Below are positions 17,984-25,666 of a stretch of 64,000 nucleotides of DNA, in pieces. Origin of the DNA: an uncultured Eubacteriales bacterium. Lineage in GTDB: Bacteria; Bacillota; Clostridia; Oscillospirales; CAG-382. The stretch covers positions 124,001 through 188,000 of the forward strand of contig CAKSCV010000002.1 in assembly GCA_934444645.1 (NCBI GenBank), written 5' to 3'. Numbering within the stretch: the first letter of the stretch is position 1; every line of letters begins with the position of its first letter. A program made the position numbers and the translations under genes. The notes beneath the pieces were generated by a model. The model was not told the origin of the DNA and ran no database searches. It worked only from the letters and a program-made list of their open reading frames with translations.

Positions 17984-18943
17984 TTATTTCTGCAAAAGAT
18001 GCACGGCAAAGCCGCCGAAATCGGCGTCGATATAAACGGCTTTGTAGTCGCCTTTGGCATCGATTTTTTTGGATTCTTCGATAAATTTCAAGCCCTTGTT
18101 CTTTAAGTAGGCTTCGGCGCGCTTGATAAAGTTGGTTTCAATGGCAATGTGACCGAGCTTGCCATAGCCCTTGGCTTTCATGACTTCAATGTCGCTGCCG
18201 ACAAAAATCGAGCTGTTGCCGTCTTTTAAGTCTAAGCCGAACGGCGCAAAGGTCTTGGCGATAGCCATCGCTTGATCAGCGTTTTCCGCGTTGATGCCGA
18301 CGTGCTTGATTTTGAAGCCGAGCATGAGCTTGACGGCGTTTTCGGTAAGTGCCTTGATCTTGTCGAACTCCTTGTTTTTGATGTATTCGTCCTTGACCAT
18401 GAAGCTTCCGCCGCAGGCAAGAATCTTGTTAAACGATAAGTAATTCAGAATGTTGTTTTCGTTTAAGCCACCGGTCGGCATAAAGCGAATCGCGCCATAC
18501 GGAGCAGCCATGGCCTTTAACATGGGAAGTCCGCCGGCTGCTTCCGCCGGGAAGAATTTCACGATATCTAAGCCCAACTCGATGGCTGTTTCAATGTCCG
18601 ACGGATTGGAGCAGCCCGGAAGAATCGGCACACCGATTTTCTGGCAGTGCTTTACCGTGTTCGGGTTCAAACCGGGGCTGACGATAAACTGCGCACCGGC
18701 AGCTTTTGCGGCATCTGCCTGTTCGGCGTTCAAAACCGTTCCGGCACCGACAACCATATCCGGAAACGCTTCGGTGATGGCTTTGATGGCATCTGCGGCG
18801 GCGGCTGTACGGAAGGTGATCTCAGCAGCCGGAAGGCCGCCGTCGATAAGCGCTTTGGCAAGCGGTACGGCGTTGGCGGCATCCTCAATTTTTATTACCG
18901 GGATGATACCGGTTTCGTAAATGCGGTCATAAATGGTTTTCAT
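17984..18943 (-). CDS. KDPG/KHG aldolase fused to a C-terminal VOC-like domain
   Basis: 319 residues. Residues 1-209 are a complete class I KDPG/KHG aldolase: Glu41 in AAEITFRT, Schiff-base Lys129 in VKFFPAE, and the phosphate-binding MPTGGL. It cleaves 2-keto-3-deoxy-6-phosphogluconate (or 4-hydroxy-2-oxoglutarate) to pyruvate plus an aldehyde. Residues 210-319 form a second domain (KIKHVGINAENADQAM; later GHIAIETNFIKRAEAYL and YIDADFGGFAVHL) with the repeated beta-alpha-beta look of glyoxalase/VOC proteins. The extension roughly adds half to the normal 200-210 residue length. No KDPG dehydratase or kinase genes adjoin. Confidence 0.85.
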   Translation of the reverse strand: MKTIYDRIYETGIIPVIKIEDAANAVPLAKALIDGGLPAAEITFRTAAAADAIKAITEAFPDMVVGAGTVLNAEQADAAKAAGAQFIVSPGLNPNTVKHCQKIGVPILPGCSNPSDIETAIELGLDIVKFFPAEAAGGLPMLKAMAAPYGAIRFMPTGGLNENNILNYLSFNKILACGGSFMVKDEYIKNKEFDKIKALTENAVKLMLGFKIKHVGINAENADQAMAIAKTFAPFGLDLKDGNSSIFVGSDIEVMKAKGYGKLGHIAIETNFIKRAEAYLKNKGLKFIEESKKIDAKGDYKAVYIDADFGGFAVHLLQK

Positions 18944-18972
18944 GACATTATTTCTCCTTTTTTTATCTGTGG

Positions 18973-19191
18973 TTATATTTTTGTAAAATCAAAGGCTTTG
19001 GGCAATGTCGGCGCAAGCGGCTTGCAGGCGAAAATGTTAAACGAAAACTTACGGCAAAAGCCGGATTCTTCGACGCGCGACAGACGGTTTTTATAATTGC
19101 AAAAAGTTTCACCGGTGGCTTCCATGCGAAGAAAATGCTCGCATAATTCACAGCTCGGTTCAAGCTCCTCCGGGAGACCGTGTTTTTTCAA
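18973..19191 (-). CDS. 72-residue five-Cys protein, function unknown
   Basis: Starts at TTG 19191, placed by AAGGAGG at 19199-19205 with a 7-base gap; upstream in-frame ATGs have no such site. Cys at about 14, 17, 31, 46 and 56 (CELC, FCNY, FCRK, ACKP) suggest a small zinc- or cluster-binding fold. There is no signal peptide. It lies 29 bases ahead of the aldolase fusion, behind a sigma-A promoter, so it heads the long minus-strand series. Similar short proteins appear to be common in Clostridia, but I know no function. Confidence 0.7.
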   Translation of the reverse strand: MKKHGLPEELEPSCELCEHFLRMEATGETFCNYKNRLSRVEESGFCRKFSFNIFACKPLAPTLPKAFDFTKI

Positions 19192-19256
19192 GTGAAAACC
19201 TCCTTGCTTCGTCATTTTGTGTGTCATGTTTGGCAATCAAAAATAATACAGTTTAT

Positions 19257-19284
19257 ATTATATCACTTTTTTCATAAAAATCAA
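19257..19284 (-). promoter_or_regulatory. Sigma-A promoter for the 72-residue gene and aldolase
   Basis: On the minus strand TTGATT (19284-19279), a 16-base spacer and TATAAT (19262-19257). The predicted start near 19250 leaves a leader of about 60 bases. Confidence 0.75.
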
Positions 19285-19314
19285 GGCGTGTTGCGCATTT
19301 TTTCACGCTTTTTT

Positions 19315-20421
19315 TCACTTTTGACATTTTTCTCCGGTTATTCTCTCAAAAAGGGCAAAAACGCCTTGCAAACAAAGCAAAGCGCCAATGGCGGCAAAGC
19401 TAAACAAAACATATACTGCAATGATCCCATAGAGTTGGTTTGCGTCAATAAGTATCGGTGTAACGGTACGTGAAAACACGGCAATTGTCTCACGCGGCAG
19501 AAGCAACAGCAGAACAACCGTATATATCGGAAACAGCACGGCGCCGGTAATTCGGGTGAATAAAAACGGCCGCACCGATAAACCGTATTTGCCGCAAATA
19601 TCGCATACCTGCGCCCAAACACATAAACCCGAAAAGCCGCATGCGGAAGTGCACAGAAGATAGTTTAAGGGAAACGCGGCAGTCATAAGCGACAAAACTG
19701 CTGCGGACAATTCCGAAAAAGCCCGTATACCGAATGCCTGCAGCGCGTTGCAAGGCATTATGCGGCAAAGCACGCCGGAAAGTACGCTAAACAGCGTGAC
19801 ATAGCCGCAAATCATGAGCATTCCGGTCACGGCGGCCTGTATGCTTTTGCAGAACGATGAGGCAAGCGTTTGATGCGGCGGTGTTAATAGCTGTATGTCT
19901 TTGGCTTTTTCGATCGGAAAGCAAAACCGCAAAAGAAACGCATTGGTTATAATTGTTAAACCTGAGGCAGCCAAAAGCATAAAACCGGCTTTGGGACTGC
20001 CGAGTGCATAAGTGCCGGCAACGCCCATTAAAAAAGCCGGTGAAACGTTATCGGCAAGGGCAACCACCCGTTCTGCCGCCTGCTTTGTGCAGCGTCCGTT
20101 TTCATAGGCAATGCCGGCAGACGAGGCACCGTTCGGAAATCCGCCGAAAAAACCGGTTAGCAGTGCGCCGCATAAGGCGGGCGGAACGCCGAAAAGAGGC
20201 GACAGCACAAAAGAAAGTGTATTACCGGCAGACTCTGCAAGACCGGTTCTTGCGGTGATCTGGGTTATAAACAAAAACGGAAACAAGGAAGGGATCAAAA
20301 CCGTAACACAAAGGTGAAGCGCGTTCTTCACAAGCGGCGCAAATACCGCTGCTCTCATACAGCAAAGAAAACACAATCCGCAAAAGAAAACGGAACCGGC
20401 GATCCCGGTGATTTTTTTCAT
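19315..20421 (-). CDS. ylbJ: Sporulation integral membrane protein YlbJ
   Basis: 368 residues with 8-10 membrane helices and the nucleoside-recognition (Gate) domain features GFFGGFPNGASSAG and LADNVSPAFLMGV, typical of YlbJ. In B. subtilis YlbJ is needed for cortex formation and spore resistance. The start is ATG 20421; the open frame further upstream would overlap the yqfC promoter region. It is divergent from yqfC-yqfD, which groups three sporulation genes around one 124-base spacer. Confidence 0.88.
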   Translation of the reverse strand: MKKITGIAGSVFFCGLCFLCCMRAAVFAPLVKNALHLCVTVLIPSLFPFLFITQITARTGLAESAGNTLSFVLSPLFGVPPALCGALLTGFFGGFPNGASSAGIAYENGRCTKQAAERVVALADNVSPAFLMGVAGTYALGSPKAGFMLLAASGLTIITNAFLLRFCFPIEKAKDIQLLTPPHQTLASSFCKSIQAAVTGMLMICGYVTLFSVLSGVLCRIMPCNALQAFGIRAFSELSAAVLSLMTAAFPLNYLLCTSACGFSGLCVWAQVCDICGKYGLSVRPFLFTRITGAVLFPIYTVVLLLLLPRETIAVFSRTVTPILIDANQLYGIIAVYVLFSFAAIGALLCLQGVFALFERITGEKCQK

Positions 20422-20545
20422 AAGCAACCGACCTGTCCTTATAGACTTTTTGATTGATACAGTGTATTCCGCATCAAGCGGCATATTGACAGATTTCGGA
20501 AGTTTGACGATTATTTTGCCGCAAGCGGCATATCTCGGAGGAGCT

Positions 20546-20836
20546 ATGAGTAAACATAAGATGACAAACGAAATTCGCACGCGCATTGCCGATAAAACCG
20601 GACTCCCGGTGGATGTCCTCGGAAAAGAAGCGGTTTTTCAGCTGTTTTCCGACAGAGAAATGATTTTGGAGGGAGTTCGCTGTTTGGAATACTATGACGA
20701 AGGCTATGCACGTATACGAACGGTTTGTATGTTAATTGAAATCACGGGTGCAAGGCTCGTAATAAAATGCTTGGCAAATCAAAATATCAGTGTGTCCGGA
20801 CAAATCGAGCATATCGATCTTGAAAGGCTCGCGTGA
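20546..20836 (+). CDS. yqfC: Sporulation protein YqfC
   Basis: 96 residues from ATG 20546, which has GGAGGAG directly upstream (20537-20543). It belongs to the YabP/YqfC family: beta-rich, with DREMILEGVRCLEYYDEGYARI in the middle and a C-terminal VSGQIEHIDLE. Length matches B. subtilis YqfC (93). It is followed by yqfD, the invariable partner. The usual phoH gene after yqfD is not here. Confidence 0.88.
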   Translation: MSKHKMTNEIRTRIADKTGLPVDVLGKEAVFQLFSDREMILEGVRCLEYYDEGYARIRTVCMLIEITGARLVIKCLANQNISVSGQIEHIDLERLA

Positions 20837-20840
20837 AGGT

Positions 20841-22028
20841 GTGAGGCATATTTTCCCGTTTCTTTCCGGGACGGTGGTGTTGAAGGTCGAGGGAATCAAG
20901 CCGGAAACACTCATTAACCGTCTGCGTTTACGTTTTCCGCTGCGCTCGCTTGTCAAGACCGGGGAAAACGGACTGCATTTTGAAATTGCGTGCAGGGATA
21001 AACTGCCCGTTTTAGCGTGTATTCGCGCGATATGTCCGACTTCCGACGTTACTGTCGAAAAAGAAATCGGACTTCCGGTTCTTGCACGGCGGTTGAAAAA
21101 GCGCGCCGGGCTGTATGTCGGCGGTGTGTTGGCATTGCTTTTGGCGTTTGCGTCCTCCAAAATGATATGGCTTGTTTCGGTCGAAGGCAACCAAAATGTA
21201 GAAAGCGTACAGATACGCCGGCAATTGCGGTCGCTCGGCATTGCCGAAGGGCAGCCGAAACAGACAAACGATTTGGAATATCTGTACAACTCGTTTTTGT
21301 TAAATGAAAAGCGTATATCGTGGATCGCGATCAACTACGATGGCATGATTGCCCATGTTGAAGTAAAAGAAGCCGAAAAGCCCGAAAAGCAGATCGATAA
21401 AAGCAAAATTACCAATCTTGTGGCATCGACGGACGGAGTCGTGCGGCGTGTGGACGCGTTGGACGGAAGTGCTGCCGTGGTGCCGGGCGATACGGTCCGA
21501 AAAGGCGAGCTGCTTGTATCGGCCTTTATGGAAACGCGCGAAACGGGAACGGTTTTACGCACGGCACGCGGCTTTGTTTGGGCGTCCACGGTTCATAGCT
21601 ATGAAATATCCGTGCCGAAAACGATTACCGTAAAAAACTATTCCGGCAAGACCAAAACGGCACGAACCCTGTGTATCCTCGGAAAGAAGCTTCCGCTGTA
21701 TCTGCCGCTTGCGAACGCTGCGGAACGCTATACAAAAACCTATACGGTAAAACCGTTTACGCTTTTCGGATGCATCCGGCTGCCTTTTTCCATCCAAACG
21801 GAACGTTCGGCTGCCTATGTGGAGCGTGAAAAGACCGTAACAAAGGAAACAGCCGCCGAAAAAGCGGCGGCTGAAATGGCAAAACGAATCGAAAACGATT
21901 TTGAGCGCGCGGAAATTCTGAAACGCACGGAAACCTTTTCGGAAACGGACACGGCGTATGTTTTCACGTTTGAATTTTTGTGTCTTGAAAACATTGCCGT
22001 GCCGGTGGAATTGCAATTTGAGGAATAA
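20841..22028 (+). CDS. yqfD: Sporulation protein YqfD
   Basis: 395 residues if read from GTG 20841. That start gives the FLSG segment nearly the same offset as in B. subtilis YqfD, a protein of about 398 residues. In-frame GTG 20790 and TTG 20820 are alternatives without clear ribosome binding sites. An N-terminal cytoplasmic part is followed by one membrane helix (YVGGVLALLLAF) and a large extracytoplasmic part with the conserved VSVEGNQNVE and GDTVRKGELLVS. B. subtilis YqfD is required for late sporulation. Its stop lies only 5 bases from the stop of the convergent gene. Confidence 0.88.
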   Translation: MRHIFPFLSGTVVLKVEGIKPETLINRLRLRFPLRSLVKTGENGLHFEIACRDKLPVLACIRAICPTSDVTVEKEIGLPVLARRLKKRAGLYVGGVLALLLAFASSKMIWLVSVEGNQNVESVQIRRQLRSLGIAEGQPKQTNDLEYLYNSFLLNEKRISWIAINYDGMIAHVEVKEAEKPEKQIDKSKITNLVASTDGVVRRVDALDGSAAVVPGDTVRKGELLVSAFMETRETGTVLRTARGFVWASTVHSYEISVPKTITVKNYSGKTKTARTLCILGKKLPLYLPLANAAERYTKTYTVKPFTLFGCIRLPFSIQTERSAAYVEREKTVTKETAAEKAAAEMAKRIENDFERAEILKRTETFSETDTAYVFTFEFLCLENIAVPVELQFEE

Positions 22029-22033
22029 GACTG

Positions 22034-23086
22034 TTATGAATTCAGGTCGCGAACGGCTCTTGCGCAAGCCATGAGCAAGCCGTCGTTGTGGAAGCCTTTG
22101 GTCGGGCAGATGAAGCCGCCTTCGCCGTTTTCATTCCAAGCGTAGATAATGGCAAGGTCGTTAAGCGTCTTTCCGGCATATTTTTTCTGGAATTCGCCGC
22201 AGCGCATGATATGGTTGTAAAGGGAAATCGGCGTGATGTCCGGCGAATAGCAGGAATAAGCCTCCGGTTTTTCAGGCTTTTCGTTGGGCCGGTTGTCCCA
22301 GCCGCCGGAAAGGCAGGGCATATACGGGAGCTTGCCGAATTTTGTATGTCCCTCCCACACGACTTCATGGTCATGGGCAAGGTCGTCGAACGGCAATAGA
22401 TAACTTACCGTGCCGTCAGCAGATGTGGTTTTGCCGCGGTGATAGTTGTAGCCGGTAATGCCGTCAAAACCGTCAAGATACAGCTTTTCGCCCAAATCCG
22501 TCCAAATATTTTCCCGTTCAAGGCTCATCGCGCCTGTCGCATCGCGTAGTCCGCCCTGACAGCCCATGATAAAGCATCCGGGAAGTCCGGCTTTGACGCA
22601 TTCTTCACGCAAATAGTCAAAGCATTCATGTGTTTTTTCTCTGCCGCCTAAGTAATCAACGATACCGCTTGCCGAGAAAAAGATAATGACCGGTTTTCCG
22701 TCGATTTTCAAAGCGTGTTCATTTGTTAAAAAGCGCATCCAGCGGCTGCATGCGTCTTTCCATGTCTCATAATAGATCTGCGCGCCGTGGTGGTTGCAGA
22801 CAAGCAGACAGAATTCGAGAAGCGATGCATTGCGGCTGGCAAGATACCGGTCGATAGCACGGTTGTTGCCGCGTTCTTCGCCGCCGCCCTCAGGATAATA
22901 CCAGTCGAATGCCCAAAAGGCAAGGCCGCCGTTATGCGCATAATCGATCTGCTTTTCAATGTTTTCGACGCTGTTGCCGAGCCAACCCCAAACAGGTTGA
23001 CGGCAGTCGAATTCTTCGAGAAGCCGCCGTGTCCAATTGCCGCGGTATTCGTACCAGCCGTCGTAGTAATACGCACCGAGTTTCAT
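22034..23086 (-). CDS. GH99-like / WbsX-type glycan-active protein
   Basis: 350 residues with a TIM-barrel look. The order AYYYDGWYEYRGNW at the N terminus, AFWAFDWYYPEGGG at about 55, and IIYAWNENGEGGFI near the C terminus is that of the WbsX/glycoside hydrolase 99-like group, whose members act as endo-mannosidase-type hydrolases or sit in polysaccharide clusters. There is no signal peptide, so it acts in the cytoplasm or on imported glycans. It is downstream of, and probably co-transcribed with, the coiled-coil protein at 23120-23839. The substrate is not shown. Confidence 0.72.
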   Translation of the reverse strand: MKLGAYYYDGWYEYRGNWTRRLLEEFDCRQPVWGWLGNSVENIEKQIDYAHNGGLAFWAFDWYYPEGGGEERGNNRAIDRYLASRNASLLEFCLLVCNHHGAQIYYETWKDACSRWMRFLTNEHALKIDGKPVIIFFSASGIVDYLGGREKTHECFDYLREECVKAGLPGCFIMGCQGGLRDATGAMSLERENIWTDLGEKLYLDGFDGITGYNYHRGKTTSADGTVSYLLPFDDLAHDHEVVWEGHTKFGKLPYMPCLSGGWDNRPNEKPEKPEAYSCYSPDITPISLYNHIMRCGEFQKKYAGKTLNDLAIIYAWNENGEGGFICPTKGFHNDGLLMACARAVRDLNS

Positions 23087-23119
23087 GTTTCAACACTCCT
23101 TTTGTCATTCAGAATTGTT

Positions 23120-23839
23120 TTAGTCCTCGCCGCTTATGTCATCTATCTGACATTCCAAGTCATCTACTTGATCTTGCAGGTTATCTACCTGATCTTGCAG
23201 GTCATCTATTTCGTTTGCTATGTGTACAAAAACGCTGCCAATATCGGTAGCCGGCGTTGCGTTATAAATTTCGATGAGTTCTAATTCTGCCTTGCCGCCG
23301 CATTCCATAAAATCAACGCGAAAGCCGGTCAATATCCCTTTCCATTGCGGATTTTCAGCCATATCCAAATAGATATCCAGCTTTTCTCCGGCCGTGTATG
23401 TATCGGAACGTACACACTTATTTTGTGTATAAGTATCTTCGACCGATGTTTTGAAATAGACCTGCGCATAGGAGCGATTGGGGGTGTCCGGATAGCCGGT
23501 AAAGCGCAGATGGACATAACGTGCACGTGATAGATCAAGACGCACGGAATTGTTTAAGAGAATCGGGTCATAGTATACGGCTCCTCCATCACGCATGACC
23601 GGCAGTGCGGAAAGGACAAGGCTGGTTTTGCTTTCCGGCAGAATTGCCGCATGGATCAGTTCCCAACCGTCCTCAAAAGTTTTGAAAGGATTTGAAAACT
23701 CAAAGACAGCAAGCGGCGTTTCTCCCGAAAGCATTTCGCGAAGAGCTGCGTTTCTATTGGGTGCGGCAACCAGATTCAGCGCTTTTTCAAGAAGTTCGAT
23801 CCGTTTTTCGAGCTCCATGATTTTTTCATCGGTGTACAT
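23120..23839 (-). CDS. Unknown protein with a central beta-rich domain between two coiled coils
   Basis: 239 residues; I do not recognise the family. An N-terminal helix (MELEKRIELLEKAL, about 8-21) is followed by a beta-rich region (about 45-195) with aromatic-rich strands such as YVHLRFTGYP and YAQVYFKT, which resembles a carbohydrate-binding module. The C terminus has three seven-residue heptads (DDLQDQV, DNLQDQV, DDLECQI) at 212-232. There is no signal peptide or membrane helix. AAAGGAG precedes the ATG, and an exact-consensus promoter lies upstream. It precedes the GH99-like gene by 33 bases, so a shared role in glycan handling is plausible but unproven. Confidence 0.65.
   Translation of the reverse strand: MYTDEKIMELEKRIELLEKALNLVAAPNRNAALREMLSGETPLAVFEFSNPFKTFEDGWELIHAAILPESKTSLVLSALPVMRDGGAVYYDPILLNNSVRLDLSRARYVHLRFTGYPDTPNRSYAQVYFKTSVEDTYTQNKCVRSDTYTAGEKLDIYLDMAENPQWKGILTGFRVDFMECGGKAELELIEIYNATPATDIGSVFVHIANEIDDLQDQVDNLQDQVDDLECQIDDISGED
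23144..23206 (-). repeat. Three tandem 21-base units encoding heptads
   Basis: Three in-frame 21-base units inside the preceding coding sequence. The first two differ by only a few bases and the third has diverged further. They encode an acidic left-handed coiled coil with hydrophobic L and V/I positions. Confidence 0.85.
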
Positions 23840-23879
23840 GTGTTTTACTCCTTTGTTTATAAACTTCTTTCTTGTACTT

Positions 23880-23908
23880 ATTATATATTTTTAGCCTTTT
23901 TTTGTCAA
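23880..23908 (-). promoter_or_regulatory. Exact-consensus sigma-A promoter
   Basis: Minus-strand TTGACA (23908-23903), 17 bases, TATAAT (23885-23880). It drives the coiled-coil protein and probably the GH99-like gene, and lies right after the rsmG terminator. Confidence 0.85.
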
Positions 23909-23927
23909 GCAATTTGTGAAAAAAGCC

Positions 23928-23957
23928 AAAAAAGACTTGCCAGAGCAAGTCTTTTTT
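23928..23957 (-). terminator. Rho-independent terminator of rsmG
   Basis: AAAAAAGACTTG pairs perfectly with CAAGTCTTTTTT over a 6-base loop, giving an A-tract, stem and T-tract in both directions. It starts 2 bases after the rsmG stop. Confidence 0.92.
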
Positions 23958-23959
23958 GG

Positions 23960-24700
23960 TCATAGCGGCTTTTTCACGATTGCCGCGTAACGTCTCGGAT
24001 AGATGGGATTGGTCGGTTTGATTTTGCGAATCATAAGAAGCGCATGTTCGCTTATTGTACCGTCTGCTTCGGAAAGTGGAGCAGGGTAAATCTTTTCCAA
24101 CTTGCCGGATAGCGCCGGAATGGCTTTTGCGGCAAGCGAAAGCTCACTTTCCGGATTTGCCGCGTCGCATTCCTTCAGGCTCTTATAAGCAATAAATGCA
24201 CCGCCGACTTTGACAAACGGCAGGCACAGCTCACATAGAACCGGAAGCGCAGCAACCGCACGGGAAACGACAATGTCGTATTTTTCCCGGTGACCTTTTG
24301 CGACAAGCTCTTCGGCACGGGCAGAGAACACGTGCGCATCAAGTGAAAAACGCTCCGAAACGCTCGAGGTGAATCGCAGCTTTTTTTCGGTGCTGTCCAC
24401 AAAAGAAATATCAATGTCCGATCTTAGCAGCTTGAGCGGCAGTCCCGGAAAACCGGCGCCGCAGCCGATATCGATGACGGTGGCGTTTTGCGGCAAAAGG
24501 GCATATTTTAACGGATACAGAGAATCCAAAAAGTGCCGTGAACAGATATCGCTTTCGGTTTTGAGGGCCGTTACATTCGTGTGTGCATTAAATTCCGAAA
24601 GCATTTGAAAGAGACTATCAAATTTTTCCGCTGTTTCTTCGGTGCAAGCAATATCGTTTTGCTTGCAGAATGCAAGGATGTGTTCGGAGGTATAGGACAT
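23960..24700 (-). CDS. rsmG: 16S rRNA (guanine527-N7)-methyltransferase
   Basis: 246 residues. The N-terminal segment FNAHTNVTALKTESDICSRHFLDSL leads into the SAM-binding motif VIDIGCGAGFPGLPL and the conserved SRAVAALP, as in RsmG/GidB. It methylates G527 of 16S rRNA. Its usual mnmG/parA neighbours are absent; it sits 21 bases after ruvX on the same strand and is closed by a strong terminator. Confidence 0.94.
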   Translation of the reverse strand: MSYTSEHILAFCKQNDIACTEETAEKFDSLFQMLSEFNAHTNVTALKTESDICSRHFLDSLYPLKYALLPQNATVIDIGCGAGFPGLPLKLLRSDIDISFVDSTEKKLRFTSSVSERFSLDAHVFSARAEELVAKGHREKYDIVVSRAVAALPVLCELCLPFVKVGGAFIAYKSLKECDAANPESELSLAAKAIPALSGKLEKIYPAPLSEADGTISEHALLMIRKIKPTNPIYPRRYAAIVKKPL

Positions 24701-24721
24701 AAGGACTCCTTATAATGTGTA

Positions 24722-25144
24722 TTAGGCTTTATTTTTTTGCCGGTCAAGATACGTTTGCAAGATGATCTGCGCCGAAAGCGTATCAACCGCTTGCTTTCGT
24801 TTTTTGCCGAACGTGCCGGTTTCATCCATAAATCCGGCAGCGAGGATCGACGAACGGCGTTCATCCAAATATTCGACCGCAAGGCCGGGACAAGCCGCAG
24901 CCAGTTTATCGCCGAACACATGGATCTTATCCGCGGAAGCGCCGGCAGTGCCGTTCATATTGAGCGGCAGTCCGATAACGGCTTTTTTTACGTCTTTTTC
25001 GGCGATTAACACGGCAATCTGTGAAACGGCGTTGTTCATACCGGTGATTGTTATCGTGCCGATGCCGCCGGCAAGCAATTCGGTCGGATCACTGAGTGCA
25101 AGTCCGACACGTACGTCGCCGTAATCAATTCCAAGAATTCTCAT
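24722..25144 (-). CDS. ruvX: RuvX/YqgF-type putative pre-16S rRNA nuclease
   Basis: 140 residues with the RNase H-like fold: MRILGIDYGDVRVGLA at the start (first catalytic Asp), VIGLPLNMNGT in the middle, YLDERRSS (second acidic site) and a C-terminal KRKQAVDTLSAQIIL with the third Asp. Family members process 16S rRNA 5' ends or are annotated as Holliday junction resolvases. The gene lies between rnpB and rsmG, an RNA-processing neighbourhood. Confidence 0.92.
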   Translation of the reverse strand: MRILGIDYGDVRVGLALSDPTELLAGGIGTITITGMNNAVSQIAVLIAEKDVKKAVIGLPLNMNGTAGASADKIHVFGDKLAAACPGLAVEYLDERRSSILAAGFMDETGTFGKKRKQAVDTLSAQIILQTYLDRQKNKA

Positions 25145-25180
25145 GATGTTCTATTTCCATTTCCGTAATTGATCAAAACG

Positions 25181-25549
25181 GTACCGTACCTATAAGCCGG
25201 GTTCTGTGAAGATGTGACTTATCACATCCCTGACAGCTATCTATCTTGTCTTTGCGTCGCCGCAAAGCTCTGTGCCACCTGTGAAGCGCAGGGCGCGCTG
25301 CCGACCAAACGGCGTTCACGTGCGGTGTTGCTTCGGATAGGGTTTACACGGCCGCAAAGTTTCCATTGCGCCGGTGAGCTTTTACCTCGCCTTTTCATCC
25401 TTACCGTAAAATACGGCGGTAATTTTCTGTTGCACTTTCCCTAAGGTCACCCTCGGCAGACGTTATCTGTTATCCTTGCCCTGTGAAGCCCGGACTTTCC
25501 TCACATCAATCCCTTTCGATGCATGACGCGCAGCTGTCCGGTACGGTAC
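25181..25549 (-). ncRNA. rnpB: RNase P RNA, A-type
   Basis: Read on the minus strand, the RNA has the conserved CRI block GAGGAAAGTCCGGGCT near its 5' end, GAGGGTGACC further on, and ends with ACAGAACCCGGCTTAT, all diagnostic of bacterial RNase P RNA. The two ends pair as P1: GGTACGGTAC at 25540-25549 with GTACCGTACC at 25181-25190. Length is about 370 nt. It forms the catalytic part of RNase P, which matures tRNA 5' ends. Exact transcript ends are inferred from the P1 pairing. An exact-consensus promoter lies just upstream. Confidence 0.95.
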
Positions 25550-25555
25550 AGACGT

Positions 25556-25584
25556 ATTATACCGTTTTTTTGCAAAAATGTCAA
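25556..25584 (-). promoter_or_regulatory. Exact-consensus promoter of rnpB
   Basis: Minus-strand TTGACA (25584-25579), 17 bases, TATAAT (25561-25556), placing the start within a few bases of the P1 helix. Confidence 0.9.
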
Positions 25585-25621
25585 GAGCCGTTCGACATTG
25601 TCGAAAAAATTGAAAAGTCTC

Positions 25622-25650
25622 TTGAAATAAACGCTGATATCTGCTACAAT
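25622..25650 (+). promoter_or_regulatory. Promoter of the YgjP-like gene
   Basis: TTGAAA at 25622-25627, 17 bases, TACAAT at 25645-25650. The -10 box overlaps the first in-frame ATG (25649), so the mRNA would begin near 25657, after that ATG. Confidence 0.65.
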
Positions 25651-25666
25651 GGTTCCGGTGATTATC

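Noticed and set aside
23144..23206. Short tandem repeats considered as a CRISPR array
   Set aside because: The units are contiguous 21-base, in-frame and encode heptads; there are no spacers and no cas genes.
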